From an uncultured Wenzhouxiangella sp. (GTDB lineage: Bacteria > Pseudomonadota > Gammaproteobacteria > Xanthomonadales > Wenzhouxiangellaceae): 64,000 nucleotides of DNA. Below are positions 18,089 through 26,149 of the stretch, piece by piece. Location: assembly GCA_913057195.1 (NCBI GenBank), contig CAJXNL010000009.1, positions 1 through 64,000 on the forward strand, given 5' to 3'. Under the pieces are notes generated by a model. It was not told the origin of the DNA, made no database searches, and saw only the letters and a program-made list of their open reading frames with translations. The translations under genes were made by a program, and so were the position numbers. Position 1 is the first letter of the stretch; every line of letters begins with the position of its first letter.

Positions 18089-18994
18089 TCAAGGCGAGAC
18101 TGCCGCAAGTGCCGAGGCCTCTGCCAAAAAAACCCCTTCGCCTCCATGCTCAAACTCCAGCCAAGTGATTTCCAGCCGATGGTCTTGTGCCCAAGCATCA
18201 AAGGCCGGCTGAGCCTCACCCACCTCACAAATCAGCACGCCCGACGGCGTCAGATGGCTCTTGGCTTGTTGAACCAACGGGATCACCACATCCAAGCCAT
18301 CCTCACCGGCAGCCAAACCCAGCTTCGGCTCGTGGCCGTATTCTTCTGGCAACGTTTCCATGGTGCGTTCTGGAACATAGGGCGGATTGGCCATGATGAC
18401 ATCAAAGCGCTGATTGTCGAGCGCCGAAAACAAATCCGATAAGTGGATTTTGACCTGCTCATCCAGCCTCAAGCGGGTCACATTCTCCTGCGCCAAAGCC
18501 ACCGCCTCTGGGCTGACATCCACCGCCTCCACCGACAGATGAGGCCATGTTTGGGCAGCCAAACAAGCCAGGCACCCACAACCGGTGCCGACATCCAGCA
18601 CCCGCCGGATGGCCTCAATCTCCACCCAAGGCGCAAACCCCTCACCGATCAATTCAGCCAGCGGCGAGCGCGGCACCAACGCATGTGAATTGACTTTGAA
18701 CTTTAAAGGCCCAAGCCACGCCTCACCGAGCAGATAGGCCATGGGTTGACGGGTTCGGATGCGCCGCTCAACCACGTCGTCCAGTCGCCCAACCAAGTCA
18801 ACAGAGATCCGCCGATCACCCACTGCTTTTGAAAAATTCGGTGCCATGTCCAAACCCCAAGCCACCACCCAGCACGCCTCATCCCATGCGCTGGCGGTCC
18901 CATGCCCAAAGAACAGACCCGCCTGATCCATGGCCTGTGCGGCATCGCGCACCCAATCACGAACGAGTGGAGACGGGTCAGTGGACTGGCTCAT
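18089..18994 (-). CDS. prmB: Ribosomal protein L3 N5-glutamine methyltransferase
   Basis: SAM-dependent methyltransferase that modifies a glutamine of ribosomal protein L3 (encoded at 55199-55843 in this window). The Rossmann motif is VLDVGTGCGCLACLAAQ and the catalytic motif is NPPY in DVIMANPPYVPERTM, followed by the PrmB-type EYGHEPKLGLAAGEDGLD. I start at 18994, giving 301 residues, because GAGAG lies just upstream. The longer reading frame to 19057 would run across the start of the divergent sco gene and adds an atypical N-terminus. Confidence 0.92.
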   Translation of the reverse strand: MSQSTDPSPLVRDWVRDAAQAMDQAGLFFGHGTASAWDEACWVVAWGLDMAPNFSKAVGDRRISVDLVGRLDDVVERRIRTRQPMAYLLGEAWLGPLKFKVNSHALVPRSPLAELIGEGFAPWVEIEAIRRVLDVGTGCGCLACLAAQTWPHLSVEAVDVSPEAVALAQENVTRLRLDEQVKIHLSDLFSALDNQRFDVIMANPPYVPERTMETLPEEYGHEPKLGLAAGEDGLDVVIPLVQQAKSHLTPSGVLICEVGEAQPAFDAWAQDHRLEITWLEFEHGGEGVFLAEASALAAVSP

Positions 18995-19027
18995 GGATTC
19001 TGCTCTCTTTGACTTGAAGTCGCTATA

Positions 19028-19678
19028 ATGCCCGATATGATTCATGATTACCGACAAAACAAGGCTCGAGGCAATGCCATCGTGGTGGCCATTGTCTTGT
19101 TGGGTGCCATTGCAGCAGGCATCTTATTTTCTCGCGGCATCTTAGACCAGAGCATGGAGCTTCGCGCGGCGTCAATATTCCCCACGCCGCGCCTGGTGAA
19201 CGACTTCGAACTGGCGACACCCAGTGGCGAGGTATTCGATCAACAAACGCTCAAAGGCCAGTGGACACTGCTTTTTTTCGGATTCACGAATTGCCCAGAC
19301 ATTTGCCCTGATACCTTGGCCAATCTCGCACAATCTATGGATGCGTTGAGGTTAATGAAAGCCGACCCGCTCCCTGAGGTCGTGTTTGTGTCCGTTGATC
19401 CAGCACGTGATCGTGGGGCGTTGTTGGCAGAGTATGTGGCATGGTTCGATGAGGACTTCACCGCGGCCACCGGCACTGATGAGCAATTGGCAGACTTAAC
19501 GCAACAATTGGGCGTTATTTTCGTTCGCGATGACCCTGATCCCCAGACGGGCTTTTACAATGTTGATCACTCGGCTGCGGTGATGATCATTGACCCTGAG
19601 GGTCGCCTCTATGGGCGTTTCGGGCATCCATTGAATCCCGAAGACGTCACAGCAGATCTTTTCCAAATCACTTCATGA
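19028..19678 (+). CDS. SCO1/SenC copper chaperone for cytochrome c oxidase
   Basis: Membrane-anchored thioredoxin-fold protein that helps assemble the CuA centre of cytochrome oxidase. One N-terminal membrane segment (about residues 17-36) is followed by a periplasmic domain with the copper cysteines C89 and C93 (NCPDIC) and ligand H181 (VDHSAAV). Length (216) is normal. The ATG at 19028 overlaps a TATAAT (19024-19029). If that is the -10 element, the transcript would begin at the next in-frame ATG at 19037 and be leaderless. The stop overlaps the psd start by four bases. Confidence 0.93.
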   Translation: MPDMIHDYRQNKARGNAIVVAIVLLGAIAAGILFSRGILDQSMELRAASIFPTPRLVNDFELATPSGEVFDQQTLKGQWTLLFFGFTNCPDICPDTLANLAQSMDALRLMKADPLPEVVFVSVDPARDRGALLAEYVAWFDEDFTAATGTDEQLADLTQQLGVIFVRDDPDPQTGFYNVDHSAAVMIIDPEGRLYGRFGHPLNPEDVTADLFQITS

Positions 19679-20529
19679 GCAGTCGTTTAAGCCAAACGGT
19701 TCGCGTTTGGCCGCAGTATCTTATGCCCAAGCACGCCCTCACCCGGTGCGCATGGTGGATTTCCAACATCCAATGGCCGCCTTTCAAAAACGCTTTCATT
19801 CGTTTGTTTTGTCGGCTGTTTCCGGTGGATTTAAGTGAGGCCGAGGCGAGCAACCCCAGCGACTATACACACTTCAATGCTTTTTTCACACGATCGCTCA
19901 AGCCAGACGCCAGACCGGTGGCGAGCGCTCAATGGGTGGCGCCTGCCGATGGCACCCTTTCACAGCTCGGCACGCTGACTGGCTCAAACAAAAACCAGCT
20001 GATTCAAGCCAAAGGTCTGCACTATTCTCTTGAAGCACTCGCAGGACGAACCACGGGATTGGATCATTACCGAAATGGTCAATGGATCACCATTTATCTC
20101 GCGCCATACGATTATCACCGTGTCCACATGCCGGCCGGCGGACGTTTGCTCCAAGCCACACGGCTGCCAGGTGAGCTGTTCAGTGTGTCTGACCGAACAG
20201 CAGCCATCATCCCCAAACTCTATGCCAAAAACGAGCGGCTGGTCGCAGAGTTTGCGCATGAACACACGCAGTTTATGGTGGTGATGGTTGCGGCGTTGAT
20301 GGTCGCCGGCATCGAGACAGTCTGGGACAACTCCACCGAGCGACGACCCCAGGCCCAAGCTCGCACGACCACCCCGGCTGGCATTGAATTGGCCAAAGCA
20401 CAAGAAATGGGGCGTTTCCACTGGGGCTCGACTGTGATCGTCATCACCCCCCCAAACACTGCGCCATGGCGCGATGACCTACAACCCGGTCAAACCATTC
20501 GCCTTGGTGAAGCGTTGACCGCAGCCTAA
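19675..20529 (+). CDS. psd: Phosphatidylserine decarboxylase
   Basis: Inner-membrane enzyme that makes phosphatidylethanolamine from phosphatidylserine. The 284-residue proenzyme has the self-cleavage site FHWGST, with cleavage expected between G251 and S252 to give the pyruvoyl alpha chain, plus the conserved YDYHRVHMP and PADG (ADGTLSQLG) motifs. The cleavage motif has Trp before GST where many enzymes have Leu or Met. It is coupled to sco by ATGA and stops three bases before the 3' end of the oppositely oriented rnpB. Confidence 0.94.
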   Translation: MSSRLSQTVRVWPQYLMPKHALTRCAWWISNIQWPPFKNAFIRLFCRLFPVDLSEAEASNPSDYTHFNAFFTRSLKPDARPVASAQWVAPADGTLSQLGTLTGSNKNQLIQAKGLHYSLEALAGRTTGLDHYRNGQWITIYLAPYDYHRVHMPAGGRLLQATRLPGELFSVSDRTAAIIPKLYAKNERLVAEFAHEHTQFMVVMVAALMVAGIETVWDNSTERRPQAQARTTTPAGIELAKAQEMGRFHWGSTVIVITPPNTAPWRDDLQPGQTIRLGEALTAA

Positions 20530-20532
20530 ATT

Positions 20533-20900
20533 AGGGTGAGAGCCGGCCGATAAGCCGGGTTCTGTCGTGGACAGTCATTCATCTGCGATGGTTGTCACCA
20601 ACCACCTGTAGCGGCCTACCCGGATGCAGCGCGGGCCACGCTGTGGCATCCCTATTTGGCCTTGCTTCGAGTGGGGTTTACCGTGCCGCCCGGGTTGCCC
20701 CAGACGCGGTGCGCTCTTACCGCACCATTTCAACCTTACCTGTGCCCAAAGGCCATCGGCGGTATATTTTCTGCTGCACTGGCCGTCGGTGGGGCGTTTC
20801 CGCCCAACCGCCCAGGGGTTACCTGGCACCCTGCCCTGTGAAGCCCGGACTTTCCTCCACATCTGTCATATGATGCAGCGACTGCCTGGCCGACTCTCAA
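20533..20900 (-). ncRNA. rnpB: RNase P RNA, bacterial class A
   Basis: Read on the minus strand, the conserved blocks of the type A ribozyme occur in order: CAGGCAGTCGC near 20890, GAGGAAAGTCCGGGCT, CAGGGCAGGGTGCCAGGTAA, CCGCCGATGGCC, GGTAAGGTTGAAA, GGTGCGGTAAGAGCGCACCG, AAGCAAGGCCAAATAGG and CGACAGAACCCGGCTTATCGG. Both P4 halves and the CCA-binding loop (GGGT... region) are recognisable. The ends are set by comparison with the E. coli RNA and may be off by several bases. It lies between psd and the acyltransferase-like gene. A weak promoter (TTCCGT, 17 bases, TATGCT) lies just upstream, in and just after the end of that gene. Several reading frames across it are spurious. Confidence 0.95.
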
Positions 20901-20925
20901 CCGATAAGCATAGCCGATTGCAAGG

Positions 20926-21795
20926 TTAGACGGAAGCTTTGTGGATCAGCGCATCCGCAACCATCCACAATCGCCATTGTGCACTGTCGAACTGGAGCGC
21001 AAGGTCCAAATGGCAAGCCGCTTGGTCAGCGATGGCCTGAGGATCCGTCGGCAGGCACTCAGGGCCGATGTGCAGCTGCCGCACACCGGTTTTCGGATCA
21101 AATCCGCATCGATAGAAAACGCATCGAATCTGCTCCCGACACAGCATGTCCAACAATCCCGATCGGACATTTAAGACAATCGAATGCCCCCGCCCTGTCA
21201 ACGTGGGTCGACCCTCGGCCGGTGCGTCAATCAATATGACAGGTGTGGCGCCAGTGGCCAAAGCTTCCATGATTTGCGCATAAGCTCCGCCGACGCGAAT
21301 GGCGCCACCAAAGCGATCAATCGCCCTCAAGTGTTGTCGGTGGGCAAGCCTGGCGGCTGCACCCGTAAAGACCGAATCAGGCTCTTGGCGGTAAACAAAA
21401 CGGGGCTTGAGGCCATGGGCGCACAAATGAGCCAGCGTTGGCATGCCTGCCCCCCAGTGTGTCCCCAAGGCAACAAAGGGCGACTTGGGCCACTGCCCGG
21501 TGACCACGACGTCATGAGCCAGGCGGTCGATTGAACCCCAGGCTCCCCGCCAGTCGTCTCTGCGATCGAGCGCCTCGGTCAGCGCGCTGCGCAATGGCCA
21601 GCGATCATCCACCTCGAACCCGTGGCGCATCGCACTATGCTGGTGGGCCGCTGCCGCATCCATCGCACCTGGAAAGGCCTTGGCGTGTCGCTTGAACGCA
21701 TCGGCGTTGGCTGACACGCCTCGCACCGCATCCCAAAAAGGCAGCCAAAGATGGTGGTAAAGACTCACGGTCTGAGCATCCGAAGCCACCACCAA
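20926..21795 (-). CDS. Putative lysophospholipid acyltransferase-like protein (LpxL-type fold)
   Basis: A 289-residue protein weakly resembling the LpxL/HtrB group of acyltransferases: LGTHWGAGMPTL in the middle recalls the family's histidine motif, and a glycine-rich FGGAIRVGGAYAQIMEAL and VILIDAPAEGR follow in similar order. No N-terminal membrane anchor is obvious. Its start overlaps the YugP-like peptidase by 31 bases, so it is translated as the third gene of a minus-strand unit rsmI-peptidase-acyltransferase, with rnpB 26 bases further on. The acyltransferase call is tentative; substrate and catalytic residues cannot be confirmed. Confidence 0.55.
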   Translation of the reverse strand: MVVASDAQTVSLYHHLWLPFWDAVRGVSANADAFKRHAKAFPGAMDAAAAHQHSAMRHGFEVDDRWPLRSALTEALDRRDDWRGAWGSIDRLAHDVVVTGQWPKSPFVALGTHWGAGMPTLAHLCAHGLKPRFVYRQEPDSVFTGAAARLAHRQHLRAIDRFGGAIRVGGAYAQIMEALATGATPVILIDAPAEGRPTLTGRGHSIVLNVRSGLLDMLCREQIRCVFYRCGFDPKTGVRQLHIGPECLPTDPQAIADQAACHLDLALQFDSAQWRLWMVADALIHKASV

Positions 21796-22487
21796 AAGTT
21801 CACCAAGCCCATCATGGATGCGGCCACATAAGTCAACGCCGCCGCCGAGAGAATCTTTCGCGCGTGCGGCTCATCGGCCGGTTTCAGGTAACCGCCCTTG
21901 GTCAACAATGGCAACGCTCGACGAAAACTGGCATCCCACTCGGTGGGCAGGGTCACCAAATGCACAATGATGCCTGACCCCAGCGCGGCCAAACCCACTG
22001 CCAAAAAGACCAGCCCTGCACGGGGCATTTTTAAAGCGACCATGGCCACCGGCATCAAACCGATCAAGATCACCCCAAGGCGTTGAAAACGCTGCATCCA
22101 CGCCACCCAGCGGGTGCGCCAGATCAAAGGACGATAGCCGTCGGCATGCTGAATGGCGTGCCCAACCTCGTGTGCAGCGATGGTGATGGCGGTTAACGAG
22201 CGACCCTCAAAGTGATCCGGCAGCAGTCGCACCGCCCGATCGTTGGGGTCATAGTGATCTCCGACCATCCCCGAGCGAGGATCCACAGGCTCGACCTTAA
22301 CCGCCTCCAATCCAAGTTTTTCAAGGAGGTGTTTGGCCAACTGCCCCCCGGTTCCCGGGTAGCGATCGTTGGGTTGTGCATAGCGCCGCAGCACCCGCTT
22401 GACCCACCACTGAGGCACGAACACCACCGCTGCAACCAGGCCCAAAGCCACCACCCAAATCACGCCCGAGAACCCCCATCCTCGCAT
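21765..22487 (-). CDS. YugP-like membrane zinc metallopeptidase
   Basis: A 240-residue membrane protein of the neutral zinc metallopeptidase family typified by Bacillus YugP. One N-terminal membrane helix (about 5-25) is followed by a domain with GDHYDPNDRAVRLLPDHFEGRS-like sequence before the zinc site HEVGHAIQHADGY (residues near 106-118), then hydrophobic segments near 135-175 and 215-235, with the third-ligand region LPTEWDASFRRAL. The substrate is unknown. It overlaps rsmI by 28 bases upstream and the acyltransferase-like gene by 31 bases downstream. Confidence 0.85.
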   Translation of the reverse strand: MRGWGFSGVIWVVALGLVAAVVFVPQWWVKRVLRRYAQPNDRYPGTGGQLAKHLLEKLGLEAVKVEPVDPRSGMVGDHYDPNDRAVRLLPDHFEGRSLTAITIAAHEVGHAIQHADGYRPLIWRTRWVAWMQRFQRLGVILIGLMPVAMVALKMPRAGLVFLAVGLAALGSGIIVHLVTLPTEWDASFRRALPLLTKGGYLKPADEPHARKILSAAALTYVAASMMGLVNFWWWLRMLRP

Positions 22488-23338
22488 GAGTCGTTGCCCT
22501 CAACCAGGGCCCAGGCCTGCTGGCGAGTCAGGCCACTGACATTCGCCAGCAGGCGCGCTGCTTTTGAGGGTGGCAGCGCCTCTTTCAGCGCCCGCGCCAG
22601 CACATTGGCCGCAATTTTTGGGCTGGGTACATTTGAGCCGTGGATCACACACACCGCCTCACCCAACCGCTGGTCGGGATCGGCCAACACCCAAGCCTTC
22701 AGCTCACCGATGGTGCTTCGCCGCACGGTCTCAAACTGTTTGGTCAACTCACGGGCCAGCGTGATGGGTCGTTCAGCACCTAAGGCCGTGCTCATATCCT
22801 CCAACACCACGCCTAAATCTCGAGCGGGGACATAGACAATCCAAGTCGACGGGTGGTCTGCCAGTGCCGTCAGTCGACGCTGACGCGCTTGGCGCTTAGG
22901 GGGTAAAAACCCCTCAAAGAAAAACCGATCACACGGCAGTCCCGAAACACTCAGCGCTGCAATCGCGGCTGAAGGGCCGGGCACGGGCGAGACACGAATC
23001 TGGTGGTCATGCGCAGCCGACACCAACCGGAAGCCGGGATCTGAAATGAGGGGGGTGCCAGCATCACTCACGAGCGCGACATCGTCACCGGCGCGAAGCG
23101 CATCAATCAGCTCATTGATCCGGTCGGACTCAGAGTGCTCGTTCACGCTGACCCAGCGCTGATGCCTGGCCGGCTCAACCAATCGGCGCGTGATGCGCGT
23201 ATCCTCGGCCGCGACCACCGGTGCTGTGGTCAACACCTCGCGCGCCCGGTCACTGATATCGTCACGATGCCCCAAGGGCGTGGCCACCACCCATAGGGTC
23301 CCGTAAGCTTGGGACGATTGATCACTCGCTTTGGTCAT
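22460..23338 (-). CDS. rsmI: 16S rRNA (cytidine1402-2'-O)-methyltransferase
   Basis: Tetrapyrrole-methylase-fold enzyme that 2'-O-methylates C1402 in the decoding centre of 16S rRNA. Diagnostic blocks are LWVVATPLGHRDD, AAEDTRITRRL, LVSDAGTPLISDPG and VPGPSAAIAAL, then GFLPPKR, and a C-terminal helical domain. I start at 23338, giving 292 residues. A longer frame to 23482 would run into the divergent lpoA start and adds a non-homologous N-terminus. The divergent pairing with lpoA is the usual gammaproteobacterial arrangement. Confidence 0.95.
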   Translation of the reverse strand: MTKASDQSSQAYGTLWVVATPLGHRDDISDRAREVLTTAPVVAAEDTRITRRLVEPARHQRWVSVNEHSESDRINELIDALRAGDDVALVSDAGTPLISDPGFRLVSAAHDHQIRVSPVPGPSAAIAALSVSGLPCDRFFFEGFLPPKRQARQRRLTALADHPSTWIVYVPARDLGVVLEDMSTALGAERPITLARELTKQFETVRRSTIGELKAWVLADPDQRLGEAVCVIHGSNVPSPKIAANVLARALKEALPPSKAARLLANVSGLTRQQAWALVEGNDSCEDGGSRA

Positions 23339-23394
23339 GAGGGCATTGTAAACCGGGCGTCCAACGCAAACGATGGATGGTTTATCATCAAGCA

Positions 23395-24993
23395 ATGAAA
23401 GCGCTTTGGCCATTGATCTCCTCCCATGTCCGCGCTGGCGGCTTACTGATCCTGGCGCTTGTGCTCCTGAGCAGCTGCGCACCGACCGGCCCTGTGCGGA
23501 CGGATCCGCCGGGCTCGGACTTCGACGTCAGCAGCAATTTAGGCACCACAGCCGAGCCCCGAGCAGCCACAACCGATCAACAACGCGCGGACCAGGCCAT
23601 CGAAACAATCAAACGCCAGCTCACCTCCGGTGGCGTGGCCGTCCCTCAGATGTTGGATTGGCTCGCCCCGTACACCATCAATGAGCTGAATTGGCAGCTG
23701 AGACAGCAATCCCATCGGGCTCCCATATCACCGTGGTTGGAGCTTGCTTTAATCGTTCAAACCCAAAAGCTTCAGCCTGAGCGGTTGAACGATCAGCTGA
23801 ACCTCTGGCAGGTGCGTCATCAAGCGCGACTGAGCCAAGCATCCGCACACGCTGAGGCTGCACGTCAGTGGGTTTCGACTTGGCGTGGCCAATCCCACGG
23901 CCCCCGAATCATTGGCCTGGTACTGCCGGGTCAATCATCGTTGGCAGCGCCAGGCAAACGTATACGTGACGGGCTTATGAGTGCATGGCTTCAGCTGCCC
24001 GCACAGCTTCGCCCCCAACTGAAGTTCTATTATGTGAATGACGACGACACTGCCGGCCTTTTTCAAGCCCTTGAGCAGGCCAAACAGGACAATGTCAAGT
24101 GGCTTATCGGTCCACTGCCCCGTGAACAAGTGGAGTTCGTCCTGGCCAATCGCTCCGCGCGTTGGTCCGTTCCCACGCTTTTTTTGAACCTCCCGCGCCC
24201 TGCGGGGCTGAAAAGTGCCTTGGGTGGCCAGCGGTTGGCGTTTGCATTGGATCCGGAGACGGACGCACATTGGGCCGCACGCTACGCCGCACGAATGGGA
24301 TGGGACCGAGCGCTGGTCCTGGCGCAGGACACGCCATGGGGCGATCGCATGGCTGAAGAATTTATGGCCTCATTCAAAAAAGTCGGCCACACCGTGGTGG
24401 ATCAAGCGGCCTACAACCCGGCGCGCGTTGATCATTCCGATCTTTTGGAGCGCGTCTTAGGCCTTGACGAATCAAATGCTCGGATCGAGGCCCTGAGCGA
24501 CATCTTAGGTCAGCCCATCGATGCTGAGCCACAGCGACGACGCGACATCGAGTTCATCTTTTTGGCTGCGCGGGCCGAGGATGCCCGCCAACTTCGACCC
24601 CAATTGCGGTTTTTCCGGGCCGAGGATTTACCGGTGGTCAGCACCTCCTACGCAATTGAAGGCGCACCCAATCCGCGTCGTGATGTGGACCTGGAGGGCG
24701 TTTGGCTGCCGTTAGCACCCTGGTTTTTGAATGAACCAGAGACCACCACGCTGCGTCAACAGGCGCAGGCACGGTATCCGCAATTAACCACGCCGACCCT
24801 GTCTCACCTCCATGCCATGGGGCAAGACCTGGTGACTTTGATGCGCTGGTGGGATGCGATGCAACAAGACCCTGATCTGAAAGCCCCAGGTCTCACTGGC
24901 CAGCTGCGAGTCGCCTCGTCAGGTCAAATCAAGCGCGAACTTCCGTGGGTATCGATCGACAATGGCCGCGCCCAGCCAATGGTCTGGCCATGA
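23395..24993 (+). CDS. lpoA: Penicillin-binding protein activator lipoprotein LpoA (YraM)
   Basis: Outer-membrane lipoprotein that activates the peptidoglycan synthase PBP1A. The N-terminus is a lipoprotein signal ending LVLLSSCAP, with the lipidated cysteine at about residue 28 from the ATG at 23395. A helical TPR-like N-domain and a C-terminal periplasmic-binding-protein-like domain follow (IIGLVLPGQSSLAAPGKRIRDG opening, here split at GLVLPGQSSL). It has about 532 residues. An ATG at 23377 is also possible. The stop overlaps the next start (ATGA). yraN and diaA, which commonly follow, are absent here. Confidence 0.88.
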   Translation: MKALWPLISSHVRAGGLLILALVLLSSCAPTGPVRTDPPGSDFDVSSNLGTTAEPRAATTDQQRADQAIETIKRQLTSGGVAVPQMLDWLAPYTINELNWQLRQQSHRAPISPWLELALIVQTQKLQPERLNDQLNLWQVRHQARLSQASAHAEAARQWVSTWRGQSHGPRIIGLVLPGQSSLAAPGKRIRDGLMSAWLQLPAQLRPQLKFYYVNDDDTAGLFQALEQAKQDNVKWLIGPLPREQVEFVLANRSARWSVPTLFLNLPRPAGLKSALGGQRLAFALDPETDAHWAARYAARMGWDRALVLAQDTPWGDRMAEEFMASFKKVGHTVVDQAAYNPARVDHSDLLERVLGLDESNARIEALSDILGQPIDAEPQRRRDIEFIFLAARAEDARQLRPQLRFFRAEDLPVVSTSYAIEGAPNPRRDVDLEGVWLPLAPWFLNEPETTTLRQQAQARYPQLTTPTLSHLHAMGQDLVTLMRWWDAMQQDPDLKAPGLTGQLRVASSGQIKRELPWVSIDNGRAQPMVWP

Positions 24994-25619
24994 TGACATT
25001 CGATAGCTTTGCCACTTCACGGCTGCACGTTCTGTGGTCGCGCATCGGCGCCATCATTATGATTTTTTTGACCTTAAGCGGCTGCGCTGTCGTGGCGGTC
25101 AGCGCGGTGGTGGTTACCGCATCCGCCGTGCATGATCGACGAAGCGTGGAGACGGTCGTGGACGATCAACGATTGAGTTTAGCGGTGCGTCAAACGCTGA
25201 ATCGATCAAATCAATTCACCGGGGAGGCCAGCTTTGAAGTCAGCACTTACAACGGTTGGGTATTGCTCGTCGGTGAAGTCGAATCGGCCGAGATGATTGA
25301 TCAGGCCACCGAATTAATCAGCGGTTTGGCCGGTGTGGAGCGGCTGTTCAATGAGTTGGTCGTGGCATCTAAAAGTCGGTTTGGACAAACGGCCCGCGAT
25401 GGGCTGGTGACTTTACAGGTCAAAGCAGCGATTGCTGACATCAAAGACCTGCCCCAATTCGACGCATCCCGTGTCAAAGTCACCACGCGACGCCAAGTGG
25501 TTTACCTTCAGGGCCTGGTCAATGAACGTGAATCAGCCCGCGTTGTTGACCAAGCGCGTCGGGTCAGCGGTGTCAAAAAAGTCGTCGTGGTCTTCGAACT
25601 CATGGCCGAGCCCCGTTAG
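24990..25619 (+). CDS. dolP: BON-domain outer-membrane lipoprotein (DolP/YraP-like)
   Basis: A 209-residue lipoprotein with signal sequence ending LTLSGCAVV, then two BON domains (about 60-125 and 135-200; cores YNGWVLLVGEVESAEMIDQA and RQVVYLQGLVNERESARVVD). DolP/YraP binds anionic phospholipids at the division site and supports outer-membrane integrity. The ATG at 24990 overlaps the lpoA stop, which decides the start against an in-frame ATG at 24945. The stop overlaps that of the convergent pgpA by four bases. Confidence 0.88.
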   Translation: MMTFDSFATSRLHVLWSRIGAIIMIFLTLSGCAVVAVSAVVVTASAVHDRRSVETVVDDQRLSLAVRQTLNRSNQFTGEASFEVSTYNGWVLLVGEVESAEMIDQATELISGLAGVERLFNELVVASKSRFGQTARDGLVTLQVKAAIADIKDLPQFDASRVKVTTRRQVVYLQGLVNERESARVVDQARRVSGVKKVVVVFELMAEPR

Positions 25620-26149
25620 GCCCCTCCAGCGGCCACAGCAGGCCACAGATGAATCCCCAACCACACCACAGCAATCGCGTAGAGCCCTGCCAGAATATCA
25701 TCGGCCATAATGCCAATCCCGCCAGCCAAACGCTCATCCAGCCAGCCAATCGGCCACGGCTTGAGAATGTCAAACACGCGGAACAGCACAAACCCCAAAC
25801 CCCAGATCCACACGGTCTGAGGGATTAATAAAAGCACCAGCCACATGCCGACAAACTCGTCCCAAACAATGGCAGGATGATCATGCACGCCAAGTGCTTG
25901 GGCGGCACGTTGACAGATCACCACCCCAATGATCGCTGCCAGCGCCACCCACACCATCAACGCCCACTCCGGCAAGACTGACAATGGCCACATTAAACAC
26001 CACGCCAGCGCTGTCCCCATGGTGCCCGGGGCTTTGGGGCTTAAGCCACTAAAACACCCCATCGCGGCAAAACCCGTCACAGTGCCCGTGGCCACGCGCT
26101 TGAGCTGAAGCCGCTCGTTGTTATGGGGCTGATGCGCTGTCTTGGTCAT
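25616..26149 (-). CDS. pgpA: Phosphatidylglycerophosphatase A
   Basis: Inner-membrane enzyme of 177 residues that dephosphorylates phosphatidylglycerophosphate. The N-terminal motif FSGLSPKAPGTMGT and the DEFVGMW segment are diagnostic; four hydrophobic segments follow in the usual order. It is the last gene of the minus-strand operon and overlaps thiL by four bases (26146-26149), as in many gammaproteobacteria. Confidence 0.93.
   Translation of the reverse strand: MTKTAHQPHNNERLQLKRVATGTVTGFAAMGCFSGLSPKAPGTMGTALAWCLMWPLSVLPEWALMVWVALAAIIGVVICQRAAQALGVHDHPAIVWDEFVGMWLVLLLIPQTVWIWGLGFVLFRVFDILKPWPIGWLDERLAGGIGIMADDILAGLYAIAVVWLGIHLWPAVAAGGA

Noticed and set aside
20592-20929. Several reading frames of about 90-100 codons on both strands
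   Set aside because: They lie wholly or mostly inside the RNase P RNA gene, whose conserved blocks explain the sequence.
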